Shown here: positions 7,023 through 14,572 of the stretch, piece after piece
Layout of the letters: every line of letters begins with the position of its first letter
How positions within the stretch are numbered: the first letter of the stretch is position 1
From: an uncultured Acetatifactor sp.
GTDB lineage: Bacteria; Bacillota; Clostridia; Lachnospirales; Lachnospiraceae
Assembly (NCBI GenBank): GCA_934436245.1
Contig: CAKSAM010000015.1
Location: forward strand, 1-54,404
Direction of reading: 5' to 3'
Length of the DNA: 54,404 nt
Position numbers and translations under genes: made by a program
Notes under the pieces: generated by a model
What the model saw: the letters and a program-made list of their open reading frames with translations, nothing else
What the model was told of the DNA's origin: nothing
The model's database searches: none

Positions 7023-7859
7023 ATGCCGGAACCGGAAGGACAGGAATTACAGGGCAAATTAGTTACTATTTGGTATGTCATGGACCAGTATCAGAGAGAT
7101 GTGGAGCAGTGGCATGATCAAAAGAGAAAGTTAAAGGAGAAAAAGGAATATCTGGAAATGAATGGAACTACAAGCAAAGTTTTCACTTCTGTGGTTGTGT
7201 TGTTTGCTCTATTTTATTTGCTGCTGGGACTTTTTACCCGGGACTTTAGTTCGTTTTTTATGATTGTGCTTCTTTCGGTTTTTTATTTACTGATGCGAAA
7301 AACCCATGAAAAACTGGCAAAAGCTTCCCTGATCATATTAGCGTTGACGGTGATACAAACTGCGAAGATTTTTGTGCAGGGGATCATGTCAGGGAACCTG
7401 GGAGCTTATTTGATTCTGGCGCTACTGATTCCCCTGACAATTTTCGCCATAAGAATGGGATTACGGGGCAATCAATCTTATATAGACAAGTACAATGAGC
7501 ATGTACGGCAATACAATGAGCCTTATCTGCAGAAAATGATCCAATTACAGGAGGATGGGGCAAAGCAGGATGGAGCTTTGAAGGAATTAACAAATGGATG
7601 GTTCCCGTCGGCATATCTGTCTCCTAATGTTGTTCTTACTTTTATAGATTACATGAAGAAGAAAAGAGCGACAACCATAAAAGAACTGGCGAATCTATAT
7701 GAGATGGATAAGCTGTATGCTCATCAGATGCAGATGACACAGGAAATCATTGACAGTAATCGTAATATTAATAATCAGCTGAGATTCAGCAACATGATCG
7801 GAATGTATCAGATTATTCAGATGGATAACATCAAGGACTTTGTCAGAAGATATTGGTAG
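7023..7859 (+). CDS. Uncharacterised membrane protein with coiled-coil ends
   Basis: 278 aa. There is a charged helical N-terminus (YQRDVEQWHDQKRKLKEKKEYLEMNG), two closely spaced membrane pairs (about residues 50-90 and 98-145), and a long cytosolic C-terminal part rich in charged helices (KKRATTIKELANLYEMDKLYAHQMQMTQEIIDSNRNINNQL). AAAGGAGATAAAAATT precedes the ATG. It is the first gene of a four-gene run under the Cro-like operator and ends 11 bp before the next start. I do not recognise a family; the C-terminal helices suggest self-association or a partner in the membrane. Confidence 0.8.
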   Translation: MPEPEGQELQGKLVTIWYVMDQYQRDVEQWHDQKRKLKEKKEYLEMNGTTSKVFTSVVVLFALFYLLLGLFTRDFSSFFMIVLLSVFYLLMRKTHEKLAKASLIILALTVIQTAKIFVQGIMSGNLGAYLILALLIPLTIFAIRMGLRGNQSYIDKYNEHVRQYNEPYLQKMIQLQEDGAKQDGALKELTNGWFPSAYLSPNVVLTFIDYMKKKRATTIKELANLYEMDKLYAHQMQMTQEIIDSNRNINNQLRFSNMIGMYQIIQMDNIKDFVRRYW

Positions 7860-7870
7860 GAGGAATACAT

Positions 7871-8347
7871 ATGTTTGAATTTATTGGTTTTATGTTAGGA
7901 ATACAATACGGAGAAAAGGTATTCAACCTGTTAGGCGTGCTGCTCCGCGGAGTCGTTACGTTTTTATCTTTTTTCGCATGGCTGAGTGCCTGGGATTTGC
8001 TCATGCAGTACATGTACATAAGCACCATGTACAAAATAATAGCAATCGCATTAATGGTATTATTCGTGGTAAGTTTGTGCTTCTGTGCTTACCGGGCAGA
8101 AGTAAAAAACGAACATTATTCCAAGATATTTCCGGCGGTATGGTATCTTATCACACTGGCAGTTATGTATTTTCCGGACAAGGAGATAAATGGGGCATTC
8201 TATTTTTTGGCTGTGCTTCAACTTTTTGAAATTTATATTCCCAAGAAATTTCTGGAAATGGAAGAGCGTCGTAAAAAGAAATCCATATTGGTTGAAAATG
8301 CAGAATTTATCATTCATGAGTACCTGATGAAAATGATCAAAAAATAA
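7871..8347 (+). CDS. Uncharacterised small membrane protein
   Basis: 158 aa with about four hydrophobic segments (near residues 5-45, 55-75, 88-102 and 108-122) and a basic C-terminal tail (MEERRKKKSILVENAEFIIHEYLMKMIKK). The ATG at 7871 was chosen because AGGAGGAATACAT lies directly before it. The gap of 11 bp from the upstream stop and 35 bp to the next start indicates one transcript. No recognised domain. Confidence 0.75.
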   Translation: MFEFIGFMLGIQYGEKVFNLLGVLLRGVVTFLSFFAWLSAWDLLMQYMYISTMYKIIAIALMVLFVVSLCFCAYRAEVKNEHYSKIFPAVWYLITLAVMYFPDKEINGAFYFLAVLQLFEIYIPKKFLEMEERRKKKSILVENAEFIIHEYLMKMIKK

Positions 8348-8382
8348 GAAAGTACAATACTATGAGAAAGGATGAAGCTACC

Positions 8383-9624
8383 ATGAAAAGAGGAAAGAAG
8401 TGCCTGGTGCTGGCAGGGGCATTGTTATTGACTATGTTCGCCCTGACAGGATGCGGAAAGACGAAAATCAACCTGAATGATTATGTAGAGGTAAATTTTT
8501 CGGGATATAATACCGCAGGACAAGCGAAAATAGATGAGTTAAAGATAAGAAACGATATTATCCTGGATCATTGGGAGACCTTCGGACTGACAGAAGAGCA
8601 ACATGAAAATGAACAGGCTGCCGCCAATGAGGATACACGTCAGTTCGTGGGGAGTGTTTCTTATTCGCTGGATAAGATCAGCGGCCTGCAGAATGGAGAT
8701 GTTGTTACACTGCAATGGAACGTGCAGGAAAAGGAACTGGATGAGCTTGGGAAAAAAATAAAGGCAGAGTTTGTATATTCAGATATGACATTTACCGTAG
8801 AAGGTCTGGAAGAGCCGGAGGACTGGGATCCCTTTGAAGGAGTCGAAATAAACTATAAGGGAAAGCTGCCCTTTGTGAGTGTTGATTATATCCAATATCC
8901 GGCGGGTTCGGACGTACCGGGACTTATCTGGACCAACTCCGATACCGCTTCCGATTTTAACAACAGGGCAGAAGAGTCTGCGGACGCAGAGCATATCAGC
9001 AGAGGACTGGAAAACGGTGATACCATTACGGTCAACATCTCGGCGCCGGATGGTCAGGACATAATGCAATTCTGTGCCATGCAGGGAAAACGCCCTATTG
9101 CCTTATCAAAAGATTTCACAGTAGAAGGTCTGGACGGCTATGTCTACGATTTCTCTCAGATTCCGGCGGATCTGTTGCAGCAAATGGATGAAAAAGTACA
9201 GGGAATGTTGTACGAAGAGGCGGAAAACACATGGGACTGGCGGCTGGCAGAGATGAAGCTGTTGGGAGATTATTTCCTCTGTGCGAGAGATGAAGGAATG
9301 AGTACGCCCAATTATCTGTACTTCATATATGAAATAACGGCGGTAGATGACAGCACCGGAGATTCACAGATCTATTACTATTACGGAAGATATCGTAATC
9401 TTAAAATTGCAAGTGACGGTACCGTAAGTGTTGATATGGAAGATGTTGCTACGCCGGATGGAAAATATTATAATTGGGGTATGTATGCAGGAGAGGTACA
9501 CGGAGAAGCGTTTATGAAAGGGGATGTTTACTTCATTGGCTATGAACATCTGAATGAATTATATGAAGACAAAGTACAGCAATGGAATGACAGATATATC
9601 TGTACATCAACGGTGAACCAATAA
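8383..9624 (+). CDS. Uncharacterised lipoprotein
   Basis: 413 aa. A lipoprotein signal ends in LTMFALTGCG (cysteine about residue 23), so the mature protein is anchored outside the membrane. The sequence after it (INLNDYVEVNFSGYNTAGQAKI) is a motif I associate with multidomain surface lipoproteins of Lachnospiraceae, and a related stretch (FEGVEINYKGKLPFVSVDY) recurs near residue 155, suggesting repeated beta-rich domains. The start at 8383 is preferred over the ATG at 8362 because GAAAGGA lies before it and it begins directly at the signal. Third gene of the Cro-box operon. Function unknown. Confidence 0.8.
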   Translation: MKRGKKCLVLAGALLLTMFALTGCGKTKINLNDYVEVNFSGYNTAGQAKIDELKIRNDIILDHWETFGLTEEQHENEQAAANEDTRQFVGSVSYSLDKISGLQNGDVVTLQWNVQEKELDELGKKIKAEFVYSDMTFTVEGLEEPEDWDPFEGVEINYKGKLPFVSVDYIQYPAGSDVPGLIWTNSDTASDFNNRAEESADAEHISRGLENGDTITVNISAPDGQDIMQFCAMQGKRPIALSKDFTVEGLDGYVYDFSQIPADLLQQMDEKVQGMLYEEAENTWDWRLAEMKLLGDYFLCARDEGMSTPNYLYFIYEITAVDDSTGDSQIYYYYGRYRNLKIASDGTVSVDMEDVATPDGKYYNWGMYAGEVHGEAFMKGDVYFIGYEHLNELYEDKVQQWNDRYICTSTVNQ

Positions 9625-9654
9625 TTCCTTTGCAAAGGAAAGTGAGGGAAAGCA

Positions 9655-10836
9655 ATGAAGAAATATAAAAATCGTAAGGATACCGCGAAGATGGTGGTGG
9701 CAATTCTCGGCGTGGCGTGTATGCTTACTGCATGTGGAAACACAGAAGCGGATGCTGTGGAGGAAATCGCAGAAGCTGTCACAGAGACTGCAACAGAACC
9801 GGCAGAAGTGCTCCCGACAGAAACGCCTGCCGCAGAACCTACGAAGGCCCCTGCGAAAACGGTTGATGAAGGCTCTGCGACAGAGCCGGTTGAACCGGTT
9901 GCAGTTACGGCGGAGCCCGATACAAAGCCTTTTGCGGAGCCGGTGGCAGCATCCGCAGGGGCAGCGGCAGAAGCAGGATACACCTGTACCGAGATGACCC
10001 AGACCATGTATGCGAAGTCGGCGGTCAATGTCAGAGATCTGCCCGGTACGGAGGGACAAAAGATCGGCGGATTGCAGGCCGGACAGGAGATCGCTGTCAC
10101 AGGAAAATGTGACCAGACGGGGTGGTATCGGTTCGATTTAAACGGGACTACAGCTTATGTCAGTGACAAGTATATCGTGTCCGAAAAGCCTGCGCAGACG
10201 GCAGCGGCAAACGGCAGTGGGAAGACGACGCAGAGCACTGCCGCCGCAACGGGCAGCACTACGGCGACAACAGGAGATGCGGCAACCACATCAGGGGAAT
10301 ATTTCGACAGGACAATGGCAGAACAGGTATTTGCAATGGTCAATGAGGAACGTGTTGCAAATGGTATCAATGCGCTTATCTGGAGTGAAGACTTATATAA
10401 TTTAGCTGTACAGAGATGTTATGAGAATGACATTCATGAAAGTGTTCGTCCTGGAACAGGAGAAAACTATTCCAACAACCAGCAAACAGCAGAGGAAATT
10501 TATCAGGGCTGGCATGACAGCCCCGGACATCATGATAACTATATGAATCCAAGCTATACATACAGTGCTGTAGCTGTGCGAATAATACCTATATTGGGTG
10601 GAGCACTGGGAAATGAACATATCCATTATCAGGTATTTACAAGAGAAGATGCGACAGCGGAAGGAGCTGCGGCGTCTGTAAATCAGGAACCGCCGATAGC
10701 CACCAAGACCCCCAACGATGGCACCTCCACAGGCACCGCCAACGTGGGCTGGTCCCTGACCCCACCTATGCAGGAAGACGGCCTGAAGAATTGGCAGGAA
10801 CAGAACCCCGATGCCGAAGTCAGCTTCGGAAACTGA
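9655..10836 (+). CDS. SH3-CAP domain lipoprotein
   Basis: 393 aa. Signal peptide with lipobox ACMLTACG (cysteine about residue 25), an Ala/Thr/Pro/Glu-rich linker, a bacterial SH3 domain (about 118-175: YAKSAVNVRDLPGTEGQKIGGL...TAYVSDKYI), a second Thr/Ala linker, then a CAP/SCP domain (about 220-330: VFAMVNEERVANGINALIWSEDLYNLAVQRC...WHDSPGHHDNYMNPSYTY). SH3 domains of this type bind peptidoglycan; the role of CAP domains in Firmicutes is not settled. It is the last gene of the operon and is followed by a terminator. With the preceding lipoprotein it suggests a cell-envelope function. Confidence 0.88.
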   Translation: MKKYKNRKDTAKMVVAILGVACMLTACGNTEADAVEEIAEAVTETATEPAEVLPTETPAAEPTKAPAKTVDEGSATEPVEPVAVTAEPDTKPFAEPVAASAGAAAEAGYTCTEMTQTMYAKSAVNVRDLPGTEGQKIGGLQAGQEIAVTGKCDQTGWYRFDLNGTTAYVSDKYIVSEKPAQTAAANGSGKTTQSTAAATGSTTATTGDAATTSGEYFDRTMAEQVFAMVNEERVANGINALIWSEDLYNLAVQRCYENDIHESVRPGTGENYSNNQQTAEEIYQGWHDSPGHHDNYMNPSYTYSAVAVRIIPILGGALGNEHIHYQVFTREDATAEGAAASVNQEPPIATKTPNDGTSTGTANVGWSLTPPMQEDGLKNWQEQNPDAEVSFGN

Positions 10837-10848
10837 ACAAATAACCAC

Positions 10849-10876
10849 AAAGCGGACACAGTTTGTGCCCGCTTTT
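10849..10876 (+). terminator. Terminator after the SH3-CAP gene
   Basis: AAAGCGG and CCCGCTTTT flank CACA/TGTG with a 3-nt loop; ends in TTTTC. Confidence 0.8.
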
Positions 10877-10965
10877 CATTGCGGAACATATTTGACATCT
10901 TATAGGAGAACGTTCATAATAAAATCAAGACGTGGAAGTGGAGGAAAATGAAAGGAGAATGCAAC

Positions 10966-11307
10966 ATGGATTTTGAAAAGTTTGAGGAAGTATTTCAGAC
11001 CCTGGAAGCACAGAAGGAAAAGGATGAGACAGCAGCGGAGCTGTACGCAGATGTAAAAGAATTTGCCTGCAAATATGCCACCATGCGCTACCGGTTCAGC
11101 GAAATGAGCAGAGAAGAGAAAATAGAAAACGACAGCTACCGCACCAGTCAGCACAACCGTTTCATGGACAGTGTGCGCATCTATTTCCGTTATCTGCAGA
11201 ACAATGGCGTGAGCGTCCCGGATATCAGCAGCCTGGAAGCGGACCGCAAGATTTTCGGTAATTTTGCCTGCTACTTTATTTTCCGCGTGGAATGCGAACA
11301 GGCATAG
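10966..11307 (+). CDS. Hypothetical helical protein
   Basis: 113 aa, acidic and predicted mostly helical (MDFEKFEEVFQTLEAQKEKDETAAELYADVKEFACKYATMRYRFSEM), with no signal or membrane segment. The ATG at 10966 follows GAAAGGAGAATGCAAC; the in-frame ATG at 10948 overlaps that site. It stands alone between a terminator and leader B. I do not recognise the family. Confidence 0.65.
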   Translation: MDFEKFEEVFQTLEAQKEKDETAAELYADVKEFACKYATMRYRFSEMSREEKIENDSYRTSQHNRFMDSVRIYFRYLQNNGVSVPDISSLEADRKIFGNFACYFIFRVECEQA

Positions 11308-11328
11308 CGGGAACTTGGACCGAACCTC

Positions 11329-11525
11329 TTGACAAAACTAAAAAAGTGTGCTAATTTCTGAGTAGGTTGAGACATCAAGTTACTTGTGTCTCTTTTTTTG
11401 ACTGATAATTCAGGAAAAGAAAGGATCAGGTTCAGATGTATGTTTCAACTTTGAGAAAGCACAAAAGGAAATTCAAACATACATCTGGGTTTGTTTTAGA
11501 AACAAGTCGGATGTATGTTTTTTTA
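11329..11525 (+). ncRNA. Leader RNA B: promoter, early terminator, attenuator
   Basis: Promoter TTGACA (11329-11334), 17 bp, TAATTT (11352-11357). Hairpin T1 GAGACA/TGTCTC (11369-11392), with an inner CAAG/CTTG, is followed by seven T. Segment CAGATGTATGTTT (11433-11445) pairs perfectly with AAACATACATCTG (11475-11487). The latter also pairs with GATGTATGTTT (11510-11520), which runs into T residues and forms terminator T2. The two pairings exclude each other. The pairing segments share their core sequence with leader A. An AAAGGAG site and the 85-aa gene follow. Confidence 0.65.
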
Positions 11526-11582
11526 TGAAATCAGACGGCGGCGTGGACTATCAGAAAAAACGGATGCAAAGGAGAAAAACGG

Positions 11583-11840
11583 ATGAGCGGCAACACGCAA
11601 AAAGAAGAAATCTACAGAACAGCGATGCGGATTTGCAGAATGTGGGGAGTGGCAGAAACTTTGGATGGTGAGATACCGCCTTATGAAAATCCAACGACAC
11701 CGGAAATACTTGTAGAAAATGAAAAGCTGGTGTTAGAATGGGCAGAAGGATATAGCACTCTTCAAAATGCTGATTGTGAATTATGGAGCTTCTTTATAGA
11801 AAGAATAAAAAATCTTACAGATGCAAAATATGGTCGATAA
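11583..11840 (+). CDS. Hypothetical protein behind leader B
   Basis: 85 aa, acidic, soluble (KEEIYRTAMRICRMWGVAETLDGEIPPYENPTTPEILVENEKLVLEWAEGYSTL). AAAGGAGAAAAACGG precedes the ATG, a context almost identical to the start after leader C. Codon use is AT-richer than the flanking core genes. No family recognised; its link to the attenuator leader is the main clue, since such leaders usually control a gene that must be expressed only under a specific signal. Confidence 0.65.
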   Translation: MSGNTQKEEIYRTAMRICRMWGVAETLDGEIPPYENPTTPEILVENEKLVLEWAEGYSTLQNADCELWSFFIERIKNLTDAKYGR

Positions 11841-11858
11841 TAATATTTTGAAAATATA

Positions 11859-12062
11859 TTGACAGAAAAACAAAAATATTTTAACATAAACACATAATAA
11901 CAACTCGAAACCTTTATAGGTTTATAACAACATTTTTATAAGGAAAATGTTGGTTACGTCTCCGCAAGGAAAGGTAAGCCTATTTGAGTTTCGATTTTTT
12001 TATTGGAGCAATTTATGTTTACTTCTTGCTTACGGAGTAAACGCAAGTTGCTCCGTTTTTTT
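11859..12062 (+). ncRNA. Leader RNA C: promoter, early terminator, attenuator
   Basis: Promoter TTGACA (11859-11864), 17 bp, TAACAT (11882-11887). A multibranched T1 follows: CGAAAC/GTTTCG (11906-11993), inner ATAGG/CCTAT, and an AACATTTT/AAAATGTT hairpin (11929-11951), then seven T. T2 is GGAGCAA/TTGCTCC (12005-12054) with an inner GTTTAC/GTAAAC, then seven T. CTCC (11960-11963) and GTAAGC (11974-11979) can pair with GCTTACGGAG (12028-12037), which would open T2. Same plan as leaders A and B, different sequence. It precedes a recombinase remnant. Confidence 0.6.
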
Positions 12063-12121
12063 ATGTAAAAAATGGAAAACTTAAAAAATAATCAAGAAGA
12101 GAAAAGGAGAAAAACAGATGA

Positions 12122-12540
12122 ATGAAAGAACCGGAACGAAGAGTTTCCACGGAGCATGAGGCACAGACCAATGCGTTGGAAAATCAGATGGAATGGTACA
12201 ATGAACTACTGAAACGTCATGAGAACTGGACGCTGACGGGAAGTTATATTGACAAGGGTATTACAGGAACGCTGGCAAAGAAGCGGACACATTTTTTTGA
12301 AAATGATTAAGGATGCCGAAAATGGTGGTTTTGATCTGATTGTTACCACAATATCTGGACATTTGACAATGACGGAGAATTGCGGCTTTCTATCATGGCT
12401 GCACTGGCACAGGAAGAGTCGAGAAAGGTTTCGGAACGTGTACTGGCAGGGCAGGAAATCAGCAGAAAGAAGGGGGGATTATATGGCAACGGAAATATTC
12501 TCGGATACCGTCTGGTACGAAACATAAATCAAGACGGAAA
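12122..12540 (+). pseudogene. Serine site-specific recombinase, decayed
   Basis: Pieces of a large serine recombinase of mobile elements are recognisable: RRVSTEHEAQTNALENQMEWYNELLKRHENW and SYIDKGITGTLAKKR in the frame of 12122, then [17 protein letters not shown] in a second frame after a frameshift near 12290, then [52 protein letters not shown] in a third frame after a deletion near 12348. The AAYCRV catalytic-serine-side motif expected before STEHE is missing by an in-frame deletion, and the whole C-terminal DNA-binding half is gone. It keeps an intact leader and ribosome binding site. Not functional. Confidence 0.85.
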
Positions 12541-12812
12541 TGGAACCATTCAAGATCTATGTTTCAGATCTGGGGCTGCTCTGTGCCAAGAAAGATTTGG
12601 CGGCAAACGATATTCTCTATATTTTTGTTATTCAACGTGACGGGCAGTTGATCCCAATTGAGGTGAAATCCGCCGACAATACCAGAGCCAAGAGTTTAAA
12701 GGTCTATATGGATACCTATCAGCCTGCTTACGCAATCAAACTTTCTGCGAAAAACTTTGCATTTGAGGACAACAAAAAGGTAGTTCCGCTCTACGCAGCG
12801 TTTTATATCTGA
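12540..12812 (+). pseudogene. C-terminal fragment of an AAA ATPase with DUF4143
   Basis: The reading frame begins inside the domain ([24 protein letters not shown]) and then jumps to [47 protein letters not shown]...VPLYAAFYI, the nuclease-like end of DUF4143 proteins with its IPIEVKS motif. The ATPase domain and a middle segment are missing. The 90-codon frame is open, but it is almost certainly a remnant fused by deletion to the recombinase debris. Confidence 0.8.
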
Positions 12813-12936
12813 GTGATGGTCGATTGACGTTGTTTTTGGGTCGATTGGTGCAAGTTGCCCCTTTTTTCAGACAATGTTGTTATAATAAAAACAACCCAAA
12901 TTTATGGAAAATGGAAGTACAGAAGAAAGGGGAAAG

Positions 12937-14517
12937 ATGATGAGAAAAACGAAATTTTTAGGAAAGGTACTTAGTCTGGCACTGGCGATTACGCTGATAG
13001 CAGGTATGGTGCCGGAGATGCACGCAAAGGCGGCAGAGAGTGGAAACACGGGCTGGACAGAGGTTACAGCTGAGAATAAAGATACTGTAATTGCAAATTT
13101 AACGGATTTGAGTCAATTAAACGATGCAACTTATCGTAGCTTTATTAGCAAAGCGCAAGAAGCTCATTTACGGTATTTCCGGCTAAACAACAGTGCAAAC
13201 GGTTATCATTATTATTTGCTAGGGAAAAAAGATAACGATTATATCTATCTGTATAAAGAAGCTGTAAATTCAAATAAGGCTGAATATGGTTCGTGTAGAG
13301 ACTTGGATCTGAATAGCGCCACATATTATTATTATCCCCAGTATGATGCCACATTTAATCTTCACGAAGGGCAAATGAGTATAAGCCCTAGTGCTACAAT
13401 GATAGCCGGAATGCTTACAAGTCTCCCGGCACCTACAAGAGACGGCTATATATTTACGGGATGGTATGACGATCCTCAGAGTGACAATCCCGAGAGTAAT
13501 AAATATGAGACATCGTTATATAATGTATACAGCTCAGCAAAAGAAATTCATGCACATTGGTGCGAAAAATGGCCGGATGGTAGTAAGGACTGGGTGAGAG
13601 CAACGACCATAAAACAGCTGAAAAGTGCGGAACTGCCTTTCTTTACCTTGTCAGAAGCAGAAAAGTTTGCGGATGAATATTTTGTACAACATCCGTATCC
13701 AAATGATGCATATGCTGTTATTATAGGAAGAATCTATAATTTTAGTACCGTATGTTATATTACTTATAACACCCGAGAAGGTGTAGGTGTAGGCTATAAC
13801 CCGACTCCGGAAAGCCTGGAACAAGACTGGATGAGTAAGTATACCTATTATGTTTTGAGAACTCCGGGCACAACATCGGATGATTCGGAAAAACCATCGG
13901 TAACACCGAGCCCGGCCCCTACAACTCCTGCAACACCTAATGCGTCCGTCGGAGACAACAGTAGCAGTGATTCCTCTGATTCCGGCTCATCGGCTCCGGA
14001 GCCGGTACTGACCACCACAAATATCGCAGGAGAGCAGATCACCGGATGGGATGCCATTACGAAAGTGATCTCTACCCAGACAAAAGACAAACAGCAAAAT
14101 GTATCTGGCGCCAATCAGGATCTGCTTCATGTAGATGCCAGCGGCTTTGACAAGACGATTCCTGCAGCAACAGTGAAAGCAGTGTCCACCTCCGCTCTGA
14201 GAGGACTGCACGTGTTTATCGGCAATTCCGATGCAGTGACTTTCCTTGCAAAGAGCAAATTGTCCGATTATAAGGAAACTAATTTTGAGCATAAGGATAC
14301 CGTGACAGATCATTCCAGAACCATTGAGTTCACCAACAAACAGGCCTTGGGTACAACAGTTGTATTCCATACCACAGTACCCGTGAAAAACGGAGAAGTG
14401 ACGGTCTACAAGGTAGATGCCAACGGCAGAACCCGTATCCTCAAGGCAGTTTCGAATGCAGGCGGACAGGTCTGCTTCCCAATCACGGAGACAGCAACCT
14501 ATGTATTAGAATATTAA
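12937..14517 (+). CDS. Secreted protein with InlB-type repeat
   Basis: 526 aa. Signal peptide (MMRKTKFLGKVLSLALAITLIAGMVPEMHAKAAES). One Listeria-Bacteroides (InlB B) repeat of the FNLHEGQM...LPAPTRDGYIFTGWYDDP...EIHAHW type lies at about 150-205. A Pro/Ser/Thr/Asp-rich linker spans about 320-355. A C-terminal beta-rich domain (about 375-526) appears in other secreted clostridial proteins. No LPXTG motif or other anchor is seen, so it is probably released or held non-covalently. GAAAGGGGAAAG precedes ATGATG at 12937/12940. A TATAAT lies near 12876, and the direct repeat GGTCGATTG occurs twice between 12815 and 12850. Role unknown; surface adhesion or binding is an inference. Confidence 0.8.
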   Translation: MMRKTKFLGKVLSLALAITLIAGMVPEMHAKAAESGNTGWTEVTAENKDTVIANLTDLSQLNDATYRSFISKAQEAHLRYFRLNNSANGYHYYLLGKKDNDYIYLYKEAVNSNKAEYGSCRDLDLNSATYYYYPQYDATFNLHEGQMSISPSATMIAGMLTSLPAPTRDGYIFTGWYDDPQSDNPESNKYETSLYNVYSSAKEIHAHWCEKWPDGSKDWVRATTIKQLKSAELPFFTLSEAEKFADEYFVQHPYPNDAYAVIIGRIYNFSTVCYITYNTREGVGVGYNPTPESLEQDWMSKYTYYVLRTPGTTSDDSEKPSVTPSPAPTTPATPNASVGDNSSSDSSDSGSSAPEPVLTTTNIAGEQITGWDAITKVISTQTKDKQQNVSGANQDLLHVDASGFDKTIPAATVKAVSTSALRGLHVFIGNSDAVTFLAKSKLSDYKETNFEHKDTVTDHSRTIEFTNKQALGTTVVFHTTVPVKNGEVTVYKVDANGRTRILKAVSNAGGQVCFPITETATYVLEY

Positions 14518-14528
14518 TAAGAGTCAGG

Positions 14529-14572
14529 GAACCGTATTACTGATAGAAATATCAGTAATGCGGTTCTTTTTT
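14529..14572 (+). terminator. Terminator, GAAA-loop family copy 2, overlapping the AraC gene end
   Basis: GAACCG/CGGTTC and ATTACTGATA/TATCAGTAAT with a GAAA tetraloop and a six-T tail: a 16-bp stem with one mismatch. Its right arm lies inside the last codons (KKEPHY) of the convergent AraC gene. Confidence 0.85.

Noticed and set aside
9540..10100. Arg/Cys-rich and Ala/Ser-rich minus-strand frames opposite the SH3-CAP gene
   Set aside because: Low-complexity composition results from the Ala/Thr/Pro-rich linker codons on the other strand.
6628..12062. T-box, c-di-GMP, ykkC or other known riboswitch as explanation of leaders A-C
   Set aside because: None of the conserved core sequences of these classes (for example the T-box TGGNACCGCGG) is present.
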